Source: JAULUH01 sp032111745 (lineage in GTDB: Bacteria; Chloroflexota; Anaerolineae; JAAEKA01). From it: a stretch of 19,648 bases of DNA. The stretch spans positions 1 to 19,648 of the forward strand of contig JAULUH010000483.1 in the NCBI GenBank assembly GCA_032111745.1. The letters run 5' to 3'. Under the pieces are notes generated by a model. That model saw only the letters and a list, made by a program, of their open reading frames with translations. It searched no databases and was not told the DNA's origin. This document shows, piece by piece, positions 6,222 to 14,046 of this stretch. Numbering within the stretch: the stretch's first letter is position 1; each line of letters begins with the position of its first letter. The position numbers and the translations under genes are program-made.

Positions 6222-8186
6222 CTATTGGACGGGTGTGCGACGCAGGACCAGCATGGTGATGTCGTCGAATTGGTCCGCGTCGGCGATGTGGGTCCACAAC
6301 TGGCTCATCACCTGGTCCGCCAGTGCTGAGGCCGAGGTCACCGGTTCGACCAGCAACTGCAACAGGGGCTTCTCGGTGAAGAAAGCCCCGTCGGGTCCCC
6401 TGGCCTCGGTGACACCGTCGGTGAAGGTATACAGCGTATCTCCCTCGTCCAGTTGTACCTGGGAGTAGATGAAGGTGGTTCCCGGGAACATGCCCAGCGC
6501 CGGCCCGGTGGGCTGCAGTCGCTCCACCTGGCCACTGGCCCGCCGGATCATGGGTGGGTTGTGGCCGGCGTTGACGTAGGTCAACAGGCCGCTGCGCGGA
6601 TCCAGCAGGCCGAAGAACGCCGTGGCGAACATGTTGGCCTCGATGTGGTTGCGGATCAGGTAGTCGTTGGTGAGCACGACCGTGTTCAGGGCCTGCAGGT
6701 TGGTGGTGAGGGCAGCGATCTGGCGCCCGGTGGGGCTGTCTACGTTGATACCGGCGGTCCGGGCAGCCCCAGACAGGCCCAGCGCCGATGTGTCCTCCGA
6801 GAAGGCCCGTATCAGGCTGCGGATCAGGGCCATGAACAGGGCAGCGCCCACGCCCTTGTCGGCGACGTCGGCCACCACCAGGCAAAGATGCTGGTTGGGC
6901 AAGCGAAAGACATCGTAGAAATCGCCGGCTACCTCGCGCGCCGGGTAGAAGAGGGCAGCCGCCTGCCAGCCCGCCGGCTGCTCCAACACCTTGGGCAGGA
7001 AGTCGGTCTGGATCTGGCGAGCAATCTCCATCTCCCGCTCGATCTTGACCAGCTTCTGCTGCCGCTCCAGAAGCATCTGATTGGTCATGGCAACCGCAGC
7101 CTGCGAGGCCAGGGACTCGACCACCTGCTGGGCGTAGGCGTCAAAGGGCACCACCTCCCCCGTCTCCCGATCCTGGGCGTTGAGCAGCTGCAGCACGCCA
7201 ATGACCCGGCCGTCGGGATCCTTCAGGGGCACGGTGAGGTTGGAGATGGAGCGATAGTTGTTCCGGCGGTCGAAGTCCTTGGCGCCGGCAAAATCAAAGC
7301 CCTGGTCCGCATAGATGTCGGGAATGTTGACCGAACGCCCTTCCAGGGCCACATAGCTGGCCACGTTCCGGACATTGGCCTTGCCGGTTTTCGGGTCGAA
7401 GCAGGGCAGGTTGGGCAGCGCAATCGGCTTGCCTGTGGTACCCCCCAGGCCGATGCCGAGGGAGGTGGTGTGCACCATGGCGAAGCGCAAAGCATCCCCC
7501 GCCTCGGTGGGGAGGTACAGAGTGCCGGCATCGGCGTTGCAGATGGCCTTGGCCTCCAGGAGAATACGCTCCAGGAGGCGATCGAAGTCCTTCTCGGCCG
7601 AGAGCGCCACACCCAGGGGAAGAATGATCTCGGTCAGGTCGCGGGTGTGGCGTTGCAGCTCACGAACGCGCTGATGGTCAGCCGCCTGAAGTTGTGCCAG
7701 TCGCCTGCGCTGGGCTGCGCCCTCGATGCGGGCGAGGACCACCGGCCAGCGCCGCAGGGGTTTCACCAGGAAATCGTCCGCGCCGGCTGCAAGATAAGCT
7801 GGCAGGTCGGAGACCATAGCTTCGTCCAGGATCACAATGATGGGGAGGTGGTCTGGGAGCCCAGCCATGCGATCTTTCGGGCTGCCTGCTCCGCTGGCAT
7901 CGCCGGCTGCCAGGTCAACCAGCAGCACGTCAGTGTCCTGCCCTTCAACCGCCAGCATCTCGGCTGCGGCGCCGGCATCGCCGGCAAACATGATCCGTTG
8001 GCCAGACCGGGCTGCGGCGCCGGCAAGCCCGTCGTACTCGCCCGGATCTGCGCCAACAATCAGGAGCCGATCGAGAGTGGGGCCAGAGGAAACCGACGTG
8101 AGTGTTGTCATCTGCATAAGAGGCCTATCTTGTCCATTGGACAGGCGGAAATCCAGGCAAGGCTTTGCCCTGTCTAGAGTCGCCAT
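6222..8186 (-). CDS. Pseudo-receiver/GAF/SpoIIE-type PP2C serine phosphatase (RsbU-like)
   Basis: This 654-aa protein would dephosphorylate the STAS antagonists of a partner-switching module. Residues 39-160 form a receiver-like domain with phosphoacceptor candidate D91 and conserved K142, but the acidic pair expected near residue 45 is replaced (IVGADPGE), so it may not be phosphorylated. Residues 200-370 are a GAF domain, and 375-400 form a linker helix. The SpoIIE/PP2C domain (400-650) has all metal-binding motifs: GDFYD 421-425, ADVADKG 439-445, NAGHNPP 539-545, TDGVTEA 589-595 and DD 641-642. It is the last gene of the operon, 24 bp after the ATPase stop. The start is uncertain: ATG 8186 has no clear ribosome site, and ATGs at 8117 and 8111 still precede the receiver domain. 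The signal sensed by the GAF domain is unknown. Confidence 0.9.
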   Translation of the reverse strand: MATLDRAKPCLDFRLSNGQDRPLMQMTTLTSVSSGPTLDRLLIVGADPGEYDGLAGAAARSGQRIMFAGDAGAAAEMLAVEGQDTDVLLVDLAAGDASGAGSPKDRMAGLPDHLPIIVILDEAMVSDLPAYLAAGADDFLVKPLRRWPVVLARIEGAAQRRRLAQLQAADHQRVRELQRHTRDLTEIILPLGVALSAEKDFDRLLERILLEAKAICNADAGTLYLPTEAGDALRFAMVHTTSLGIGLGGTTGKPIALPNLPCFDPKTGKANVRNVASYVALEGRSVNIPDIYADQGFDFAGAKDFDRRNNYRSISNLTVPLKDPDGRVIGVLQLLNAQDRETGEVVPFDAYAQQVVESLASQAAVAMTNQMLLERQQKLVKIEREMEIARQIQTDFLPKVLEQPAGWQAAALFYPAREVAGDFYDVFRLPNQHLCLVVADVADKGVGAALFMALIRSLIRAFSEDTSALGLSGAARTAGINVDSPTGRQIAALTTNLQALNTVVLTNDYLIRNHIEANMFATAFFGLLDPRSGLLTYVNAGHNPPMIRRASGQVERLQPTGPALGMFPGTTFIYSQVQLDEGDTLYTFTDGVTEARGPDGAFFTEKPLLQLLVEPVTSASALADQVMSQLWTHIADADQFDDITMLVLRRTPVQ

Positions 8187-8210
8187 ACGGGGCTGGGGCC
8201 CAGTGAATGG

Positions 8211-8648
8211 CTACGAGCTTGCGGGCGGCTCGTCGAGCCTGACGATGAAGACGTTGCGATTGCCGCCGTCCACAGGCTCGTAACGAAACTCGTCGACGTT
8301 TTCAATAGCCAGGAAGATGCCCAACCCGCCTATGGGACGTTCCTCCAACGGATCTCCCAGCTCTTCCTTGGTGGGTAGAGGCTGGTTCAACGGGTTGAAG
8401 GGGGGCGCGGTATCCTCCAGCACCACGCTCAGGGTGTCGCCCACCACCCCTGCGGACACCACGATCTGCCCAACGCGCTGATGCCGGGCATAGCCGTAGT
8501 TGACGATATTGGTTGCGATCTCGTCGACAGCCAGTCGCAGGCGGTAGCTGCGCTTCCTGTCGAGACCGGCGTCGGCGGCAGCAGCCATGACGAAGCCGCC
8601 GATCTCTGGCAGGGACGGCAGTTCGCCGGGCACAGTAAGTGTTTTCAT
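8211..8648 (-). CDS. RsbW/SpoIIAB-like ATP-binding serine kinase (anti-sigma factor type)
   Basis: The 145-aa protein has a GHKL ATPase fold: N-box DEIATNIVNYGY at 42-53 (D42, E43, N47, N50), a G1 box EDTAPPF at 78-84 in which the usual glycine is alanine, and a G2 box GGLGIFL at 107-113. Proteins of this type bind a sigma factor or other partner and phosphorylate a STAS antagonist, here presumably one or both neighbours. An upstream in-frame ATG at 8708 would add 20 arginine/alanine-rich residues and overlap the STAS gene by 26 bp; the domain begins at the ATG at 8648, which I prefer, although no strong ribosome site precedes it. It could serve as a switch for a non-sigma target, because no sigma gene is adjacent. 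Confidence 0.88.
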   Translation of the reverse strand: MKTLTVPGELPSLPEIGGFVMAAAADAGLDRKRSYRLRLAVDEIATNIVNYGYARHQRVGQIVVSAGVVGDTLSVVLEDTAPPFNPLNQPLPTKEELGDPLEERPIGGLGIFLAIENVDEFRYEPVDGGNRNVFIVRLDEPPASS

Positions 8649-8682
8649 GGGTGTTCTGCAATCGCCTGCGCCGGCACGGGCC

Positions 8683-9012
8683 CTAGGACGCGCCCTCGTC
8701 GTACTCATCCACCATGAAGACGCTGTGGTGAAAGCCGGTCATGGTGATGGTGTCCAGAACGGCATCATGGGCGCCCACGATGTAGATGTCCACATCGGAG
8801 CCCATCTTCTGCCTGGCGAAAACCAGGCCCCGCAGGCCCGCGCTCGCCATGAACTCCAGGGTTGACATGTCCAGGATCAGCCGCGTAACCTGGGCATTGG
8901 TCGCTTCCAGCACTGCGTCGCGCAACTGGCCGGCGACGCTGGCATCAAGCTCGCCCACCAGCGTGATCCAGGCCACGCCGTTGGTCGTCTCAGAGGTTAG
9001 GGTAAAAGCCAT
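8683..9012 (-). CDS. STAS-domain anti-sigma factor antagonist (first of two)
   Basis: This 109-aa single STAS domain protein resembles RsbV/SpoIIAA. The phosphorylation-site loop reads EFMASAGLR, placing S57 where the regulatory serine of the family lies (canonical MDSSGL), with alanine instead of aspartate before it. When unphosphorylated it would bind the RsbW-like kinase and free that kinase's target; the SpoIIE phosphatase two genes on would reactivate it. AGGAG lies 9 nt before the ATG. The gene sits between glgX (26 bp upstream) and the ATPase gene (34 bp downstream), in one transcription unit. The tail (VDEYDEGAS) is acidic. Confidence 0.9.
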   Translation of the reverse strand: MAFTLTSETTNGVAWITLVGELDASVAGQLRDAVLEATNAQVTRLILDMSTLEFMASAGLRGLVFARQKMGSDVDIYIVGAHDAVLDTITMTGFHHSVFMVDEYDEGAS

Positions 9013-9038
9013 GGTTGTTTGCTCCTCTTCGGAATAGT

Positions 9039-11156
9039 CTATTTGCCCACCAGAACCACCACCGAGCGGTCGCCGATCAACAGCCCGCTCTGATCGCCCA
9101 GCACCGGCTCGCTGCCCACTTCCCAGATATCCTCCGGATGGGGAGCGCCGGTGTTAACCGCCACGTGCCACTGCATCCCTTCCGGTAGCCCTGGCAGCTC
9201 AAACCAATGGGCGTCCCAATGCATGTTCATGGCCACGTAGATGTAGTTGTCCTGCACGGCGCCGCCGCGCGCGTGCTTGCCACACAGCATGAAAGCCAGG
9301 GTCCGGTTGCTGTCGGACCAGTCGGCGCTCCAGGCTTTGGCGCCGTGCCAGGTGATATCGGCGTAACCGCTGCCGACGTAGTCGCGACCGCTAAGGTGCC
9401 AGCGGTTGCGCAACACGGGATGGGCGTACCGGAAGGCAATCATCTGCTTGAAGTAGCGGAAAAGGTCGGCGTTGCTCTCCAGCAGAGCCCAGTCCATCCA
9501 GTTGAGTTCATTGTCCTGGCAGTAGGTGTTGTTGTTACCCTGCTGGGTGCGGCCGATTTCATCGCCCATCAGGATCATCGGCACGCCCTGGCTGACCATG
9601 AGCATGGTCACGGCGTTCTTGATCTGCCGCCTGCGTAAGGCGTTGATGCCGGGATCTTCCGTCGGGCCTTCCCAGCCGCAGTTCCAGCTCTCGTTGTCGT
9701 TGCCGCCGTCGTTGTTGTTTTCGCCATTGGCCCAGTTGTGCTTGTCGTTGTAGGACACCAGGTCCATCAGCGTGAAGCCATCGTGGGCGGTGATGAAGTT
9801 GACAGAGGCTGTGGCCCCACGGCCGGCGTACAGATCCGGCGACCCTTGCAGCCGCTGGGCCATCTCGCCCACCAGGCCAGCTTCGCCCTTGAGGAACTTG
9901 CGCAGTGCGTCGCGATACTTGCCGTTCCACTCGCCCCAGCGGCCGTAGGCCGGGAAGGTACCGACCTGGTACAGGCCGCCGGCGTCCCAAGCTTCGGCGA
10001 TCAGCTTGCACTTCGCCAGCACGGGGTCGAAAGCTAACGTTTCCAGCAGCGGCGGGTTCAACAGCGGTCTACCCGAGGGATCGCGCCCCAAGATGGCGGC
10101 CAGGTCGAAGCGGAAGCCGTCGATGTGGTATTCCGCCGCCCAGTAACGCAGGCAATCCAACACCATGCCGCGCACGATCGGGTTGTTGCAGTTCAGGGTG
10201 TTGCCGGTGCCGCTGAAGTTGAAATAGTAGCCGTCGGGCGTCAGCATGTAGTAGACCCGGTTGTCGAGCCCGCGGAAGGAGATATACGGTCCCATCTCGT
10301 TGCCCTCGGCGGTGTGGTTGAACACCACGTCCAGGAACACCTCGATGCCGTTGCGATGCAGCTCCTTGACCAAGGCCTTGAACTCGTCCACCTGCATGGC
10401 CAGCTTGCCCATCGCGGCATAGCCGGCCTTGGGAGCAAAGAAGCTGACCGTGCTGTAGCCCCAGTACTGCATCAGCATCTGGCCAGTTGCCTCGTTGACC
10501 CGGCTGTTCTCGAATTCGTCGAACTCGTAGACCGGCAATAGCTCAACACAGTTGACGCCCAGCTCCTTGAGATAGGGGATCTTCTGGCGCAGGCCGGCAA
10601 AGGTGCCGGGATACTTGACGCCCGAAGAGGGGTGCTTCGTCAGGCCGCGCACGTGCATTTCGTAGATGATCAGGTCTTCCGCAGGAATCTCCAAGGGGCG
10701 GTCCTGTTCCCAGTCGAAGTCGTCGAGGACCAGGCGTGACCGGTGCTGGTAGATATCGTTCCAATCGGGCTGTTTGCCCCACTGGTCCCGGCCGCCGAGC
10801 GCCCTGGCATAGGGGTCGCTGAGGATCTTCGATGGATCAAACCGATCGCCGGCCCTGGGGTCGAACGGTCCGTCCATGCGATACCCGTACTCGATGTTTT
10901 CGTAGTCCAGGCCGTAGACCACCATCGACCAGACGTCGCCGATGCGGAACTCCGGAGGAAAGGGTATCTCGATCCTGGGCTGGGGCTCGCCTTTGTCGAA
11001 CAGCACCAGGGTACACGAAGTGGCGTGGCTCGAGTACACCGAGAAGTTTGCGCCGCCGGGAACCATTGTGGCGCCAAAGGGCACTGGCTTGCCAGGCCGC
11101 AGCCGGTAGCCCTGGTATTCGTGAGTAGAGTAGGTATCGATACGAACAGGATCCAT
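9039..11156 (-). CDS. glgX: Glycogen debranching enzyme (GlgX/isoamylase type, GH13)
   Basis: The 705-aa enzyme hydrolyses alpha-1,6 branch points of glycogen or limit dextrins in the cytoplasm. Residues 20-130 form an N-terminal CBM48-like domain. The GH13 barrel carries DVVFNHT at 276-282, GFRFDLAAIL at 347-356 with nucleophile D351, IAEAWD at 386-391 with acid/base E388, and TAHDG at 456-460 with transition-state stabiliser D459, so all catalytic residues are present. Length is normal for GlgX. GAGGAG ends about 5 nt before the ATG. It lies 14 bp after one STAS gene and 26 bp before another, inside a partner-switch operon, which is unusual for a glycogen enzyme; no other glg genes are in the window. 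TreX-like isoamylase activity is the closest alternative. Confidence 0.93.
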   Translation of the reverse strand: MDPVRIDTYSTHEYQGYRLRPGKPVPFGATMVPGGANFSVYSSHATSCTLVLFDKGEPQPRIEIPFPPEFRIGDVWSMVVYGLDYENIEYGYRMDGPFDPRAGDRFDPSKILSDPYARALGGRDQWGKQPDWNDIYQHRSRLVLDDFDWEQDRPLEIPAEDLIIYEMHVRGLTKHPSSGVKYPGTFAGLRQKIPYLKELGVNCVELLPVYEFDEFENSRVNEATGQMLMQYWGYSTVSFFAPKAGYAAMGKLAMQVDEFKALVKELHRNGIEVFLDVVFNHTAEGNEMGPYISFRGLDNRVYYMLTPDGYYFNFSGTGNTLNCNNPIVRGMVLDCLRYWAAEYHIDGFRFDLAAILGRDPSGRPLLNPPLLETLAFDPVLAKCKLIAEAWDAGGLYQVGTFPAYGRWGEWNGKYRDALRKFLKGEAGLVGEMAQRLQGSPDLYAGRGATASVNFITAHDGFTLMDLVSYNDKHNWANGENNNDGGNDNESWNCGWEGPTEDPGINALRRRQIKNAVTMLMVSQGVPMILMGDEIGRTQQGNNNTYCQDNELNWMDWALLESNADLFRYFKQMIAFRYAHPVLRNRWHLSGRDYVGSGYADITWHGAKAWSADWSDSNRTLAFMLCGKHARGGAVQDNYIYVAMNMHWDAHWFELPGLPEGMQWHVAVNTGAPHPEDIWEVGSEPVLGDQSGLLIGDRSVVVLVGK

Positions 11157-11170
11157 CTTGGCTCCTCGTG

Positions 11171-11509
11171 CTAGGCCAGCGCGGCCAACCCGTCGTCCAG
11201 AGTCGCGACGTACTGAAAGAAGTCCAGAAACCCTGTCATCTCCATGGTATCCTTCAGATCCGCCGGGAGGTTGACAAGAACTACTTCACCGCCCAGGCCC
11301 TTGATGGTGCGATAGATCACCAACAAAAGGCGCAGGCCGGCGCTGGACATGTAGGTGACGCCCCCCATGTCAAGGGCGATTTTGCAGTCCGGCTTAGCCA
11401 AGGGCATAATCTTGGCCTGGGCTTCGGGCGCCGAGCTACCGTCGATATCGCCGACGATGTGCACGACGTTTACGAGGCCGATCGTTTCAAAGTCGATATT
11501 TAGGGCCAC
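11171..11509 (-). CDS. STAS-domain anti-sigma factor antagonist (second, first in operon)
   Basis: The 112-aa single STAS domain protein has the phospho-site loop TYMSSAGLR with S56 as the expected phosphoserine. It starts with GTG at 11509, supported by AGGAG at 11516-11520 with 6-nt spacing; no ATG fits. It is clearly different in sequence from the other STAS protein at 8683-9012, so the operon encodes two non-identical antagonists for one visible kinase. It opens the operon, about 40 nt after a predicted promoter, and is followed by glgX after 14 bp. Confidence 0.9.
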   Translation of the reverse strand: MALNIDFETIGLVNVVHIVGDIDGSSAPEAQAKIMPLAKPDCKIALDMGGVTYMSSAGLRLLLVIYRTIKGLGGEVVLVNLPADLKDTMEMTGFLDFFQYVATLDDGLAALA

Positions 11510-11555
11510 GGGTAGCTCCTACTGGCATTTGCCATGAACGATGTCTCCTAGATCT

Positions 11556-11585
11556 ATTATGAGGGTGGCCGACGTTGTCGTCCAA
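11556..11585 (-). promoter_or_regulatory. Predicted promoter of the STAS-glgX-STAS-ATPase-phosphatase operon
   Basis: Reading the minus strand, TTGGAC (11585-11580) and CATAAT (11561-11556) are 18 bp apart, matching four and five consensus positions. Transcription would start near 11549, giving a leader of about 40 nt before the GTG start at 11509. No alternative-sigma promoter motif was recognised, so autoregulation is not evident. Confidence 0.45.
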
Positions 11586-11597
11586 GCCCTCAGTGCA

Positions 11598-11622
11598 AGG
11601 CCACGCCTGAGGCCGTGGACCT
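11598..11622 (-). terminator. Hairpin after the AGE-family gene
   Basis: AGGCCACG and CGTGG(A)CCT flank a short loop, forming an 8-bp stem with one bulged base, 20 bp after the stop of the AGE-family gene. There is no U-run after it on the minus strand. It could separate the long right-hand operon from the STAS/glgX operon, whose -35 element lies just beyond. Confidence 0.3.
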
Positions 11623-11641
11623 CGCACGGCGAGGATAGTGG

Positions 11642-13459
11642 CTACACAGGCGTGACGCGAACTTTGACGCGCACCTGCTCTTTGGTGTCCGGTAGCTTCA
11701 CGGTCAAGGCCGCCGCGTCGAAGTTGCTGTACGGCTCGTCGTCGATCCACACCTGGTCGATGCGGATGCTGCCGGCCGGCAGGATGTCGGGAGAGACGCG
11801 CAGGATGTTACGCTTGAAGGCGTTGGGGTACGGCTTGAAGTAGAAGTCCATGGGCCGCTTGAAGATCAGCAAGTTGTTGTACACCGCGGCCAGGTAGCAC
11901 AGCTCGGACGAGTGATAGAAGCTCATGGAGTGGCTGCCCTTGAAGCGCTCCGTGCCCATCAGGTACGGGATGCCGTTGGCCAGCACGTTGAAGAAAACGC
12001 CGCCGTCGTCGTGGTCCAGGAAGAAGGCGTTGTAGAAGGCCTGCGACTCGCGGGCGATGCGCAGGTACTCCTCGTCGCCCAGGATGCCCTTCATGATCAG
12101 GTAGGCCAGGATGCCTTGCTCCTGCTGCCACCAGGCCTTGCGGTCGTGGAAGGCGAAGCGGTTCCACTCCTGGCTACCGGCCTTCATGCGCTCCATGACA
12201 TCGTACCAGCCGGCCCGCTGGCGGTCCATACCCACGGCGGGCATGACCTCGCCGATCTTGCGCGCCAGAGCCTCATACTGCGCCTTGGGCTTGAGGCCGT
12301 GCATGCGCATCAGGTTCCAGGCGATCTTCAGGTTGTGGCCGACGACGCCGCGGTTCTGCTGCCACATGTGCGTGCGATCGGCCGACCAATCGGTGAAGAA
12401 CTTCTCCTGGACGAAGGGGCTTTCCTCGTAGTTGGGGAAGTACTTCTCGATGGTGTCGAAGGTGTACTCCAGGAAGTCGGCGTAGCGCTTCTCGCCGGTG
12501 GCCAGGTAGAGGTTGATCAGGTAGGCCGGCGCGTGGTCGCCCACCGAGTTCCAGTTCTTCTTGCCCTTGTTCGGCCCCAGCGCCTCGCTCTGCGGATCGA
12601 GGGTGATCGGGTCCAGGTGCGAGAAGTAGCCGCCGTCGTGCCGGTCCAGGAAGAAGCGGTCGAACAAGTCCACGGTCATCTCGGCATCGCGCAGGATACG
12701 CGGGTCGCCCGTGACGCGGTAGGTCTGGATCGGGCCGGCCAGGGCGTAGATCTGCTCATAGGCCGGGATGGCGTCGAAGTCATCGCCGAACTCGGAGGCG
12801 AACACCTTGGTCTCCCGGCGGCCGCTAACGTCGATGCCGTGGTACCAGTACACCACGTTTTCATCGGGGTCATAGAAGCGCATATGCTCGCGGAGATATT
12901 CGGTGCCCTTTTCGGCGCCTTCCAGGAAGCGGTCTTCGCCGGTCAGTAGGTAGCACGAGGCAAAGCCGTAGACCAGGCGCGAGATGGTGTCGGTCTCCTG
13001 GCGATAGTTATCCTGGGCCTTGTCTCCGGCGAGGGTGATGGTGGTACGGTAGTTCTCATAATCCACCGGCTGGTCGCCGAACTGGGCTTTCAGATAGAAG
13101 TCGCCGAGGGCGACGATCTGCTTCATCCACCAGTCCTGGCGCTCGAAGGCCCAGCTGTCGGCGGTGCGGCCAACAAACACGATAAACTGGGCCTCGAAGG
13201 TGTTGTCGCCCCCTTCGGGGTAGTAGATGCCATAGACGAACAGGTAGCGGCCCTTCTGCAGCATGTCGCGCATCTGGCCGCCCACCCACTGCCGCGGCTC
13301 CTCGAAGTTGTTGGCGATCCAGGCGTAGGTGCCCGGCGCAAACTTCACGGCGTACTCACGGCCATCCGTGGTCCGCAGGCTGAAAGTGTCGGCCTTCTTG
13401 TCGAACTTCGTGACATAGCCGGCGATGGTGTCGGAAAAGGTGAAGTTGACTTGGTTCAT
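11642..13459 (-). CDS. AGE-family (sugar 2-epimerase fold) protein with N-terminal beta domain
   Basis: The 605-aa protein has three parts. Residues 1-100 look beta-rich (TIAGYVTKFDKKADTFSLRT and on), perhaps an OB-like domain. Residues 105-535 resemble the (alpha/alpha)6 barrel of N-acylglucosamine/cellobiose 2-epimerases: DGGYFSHLD at 275-283, GVVGHNLKIAWNL at 371-383 with candidate catalytic H375, WWQQEQG at 443-449, DDGGVFFN at 484-491 and a further candidate H516. A beta-strand tail follows (550-605). Family members usually have about 400 residues, so both ends are additions. GGAG precedes the ATG by 9 nt. It is the last gene of the run and follows the VOC gene across the heptad/palindrome region. 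A role on a sugar or a glycosylated intermediate is inferred; it could also be a hydrolase or lyase on this barrel. Confidence 0.75.
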   Translation of the reverse strand: MNQVNFTFSDTIAGYVTKFDKKADTFSLRTTDGREYAVKFAPGTYAWIANNFEEPRQWVGGQMRDMLQKGRYLFVYGIYYPEGGDNTFEAQFIVFVGRTADSWAFERQDWWMKQIVALGDFYLKAQFGDQPVDYENYRTTITLAGDKAQDNYRQETDTISRLVYGFASCYLLTGEDRFLEGAEKGTEYLREHMRFYDPDENVVYWYHGIDVSGRRETKVFASEFGDDFDAIPAYEQIYALAGPIQTYRVTGDPRILRDAEMTVDLFDRFFLDRHDGGYFSHLDPITLDPQSEALGPNKGKKNWNSVGDHAPAYLINLYLATGEKRYADFLEYTFDTIEKYFPNYEESPFVQEKFFTDWSADRTHMWQQNRGVVGHNLKIAWNLMRMHGLKPKAQYEALARKIGEVMPAVGMDRQRAGWYDVMERMKAGSQEWNRFAFHDRKAWWQQEQGILAYLIMKGILGDEEYLRIARESQAFYNAFFLDHDDGGVFFNVLANGIPYLMGTERFKGSHSMSFYHSSELCYLAAVYNNLLIFKRPMDFYFKPYPNAFKRNILRVSPDILPAGSIRIDQVWIDDEPYSNFDAAALTVKLPDTKEQVRVKVRVTPV

Positions 13460-13482
13460 GACTTGTGTCTCCGTTTTTGGTG

Positions 13483-13605
13483 ACCGGTTATCGGTAATCG
13501 GTAATCGGTGATCGGTGATCGGTGATCGGTAATCGGTAATCGGTGATCGGTCACAAATAGCTATTTGTGACCGATCACCGATTACCGATTACCGGTTACT
13601 GATCA
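13483..13605 (-). repeat. Heptad array A: 7-bp tandem repeats starting at a stop codon, with inverted copy
   Basis: On the + strand ten 7-bp units fill 13483-13552, mostly ATCGGTA or ATCGGTG. The inverted copy (units such as TACCGAT) fills 13569-13603 and runs into the stop codon of the VOC gene (13603-13605). Read as mRNA, the gene's TGA is followed by stop-like triplets at offsets 7, 14, 21 and 28 (TAA, TAA, TAA, TGA), which puts a stop in each frame. Because 7 is not a multiple of 3, three successive units cover all frames. The arms fold back on each other. Confidence 0.9.
13527..13594. repeat. Perfect 68-bp palindrome
   Basis: The 34 bases 13527-13560 are the exact reverse complement of 13561-13594, with no loop. 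The centre is CACAAATAGCTATTTGTG (13552-13569), which is not made of the heptad unit; the flanks are inverted heptads. In RNA it would form a hairpin of about 32 bp; in DNA it could extrude a cruciform. It lies between the VOC stop and the AGE-family start. Confidence 0.95.
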
Positions 13606-14028
13606 CAGCTCCGGCGGGTTCTCCTGATCCACGTAGCCCTGGCTGATCTCGACGATGTTGCCCTCTGGGTCGGCGACCCAGACGGTGCGCCAGCCGGGGA
13701 TGAAGGCGTCGAAGTCCAGCGGGCCCAGGGTGACCTGGGCGGCGCCGCCCATCTCGGCCAGCTTGGCGTCCACGTCGTCGACCTTGAAGGCCAGGTGGCG
13801 CCAGCCAGGGAAGTGCGGGCCATCGCCGCCGGCCGGCGGGGCCGGTGCGTCGCCCTCGGCCTGGAACAGCTCCAGGTAGAGGTTGCCCGACTTGATGAAC
13901 ACCAACTGCACATCGCCCAGCGGGATCACCCGGCTGCGGGTGAAGCCGAAGTGCTCGGTGTAGAAGCGCTCGATGGCCAGCGGATCGCGGCAAGAGATGG
14001 CGGCGTGGTGGAAGTTGACAGCAGTCAC
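13603..14028 (-). CDS. VOC-superfamily (glyoxalase/bleomycin-resistance fold) protein
   Basis: The 141-aa protein has two beta-alpha-beta-beta-beta modules of the vicinal-oxygen-chelate fold. The metal-ligand positions are filled: H8 (HHAAISC), E54 (YLELF), H78 (RHLAF) and E127 (NIVEI), so it should bind a divalent metal and act as a lyase, isomerase or dioxygenase on a small molecule. The start is GTG at 14028, preceded by GGAGG with 5-nt spacing; the longer frame to an ATG at 14097 reads through repeat array B and is an artefact. It lies in the right-hand run between a SnoaL-like gene and the AGE-family gene. The substrate is unknown. Confidence 0.88.
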   Translation of the reverse strand: MTAVNFHHAAISCRDPLAIERFYTEHFGFTRSRVIPLGDVQLVFIKSGNLYLELFQAEGDAPAPPAGGDGPHFPGWRHLAFKVDDVDAKLAEMGGAAQVTLGPLDFDAFIPGWRTVWVADPEGNIVEISQGYVDQENPPEL

Positions 14029-14046
14029 AGAATCCTCCGGTTTGGG

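Noticed and set aside
6453..8177. 574-codon open frame on the + strand opposite the SpoIIE phosphatase
   Set aside because: It is an antisense shadow in high-GC coding DNA; the minus-strand product has complete GAF and PP2C motifs and this one has no recognisable domain.
11912..12949. 345-codon open frame on the + strand opposite the AGE-family gene
   Set aside because: Shadow frame; repetitive V/A/H/E/L composition typical of antisense translation, no ribosome site.
13483..13605. CRISPR-like appearance of array A
   Set aside because: Units are 7 bp with no unique spacers and there are no cas genes.
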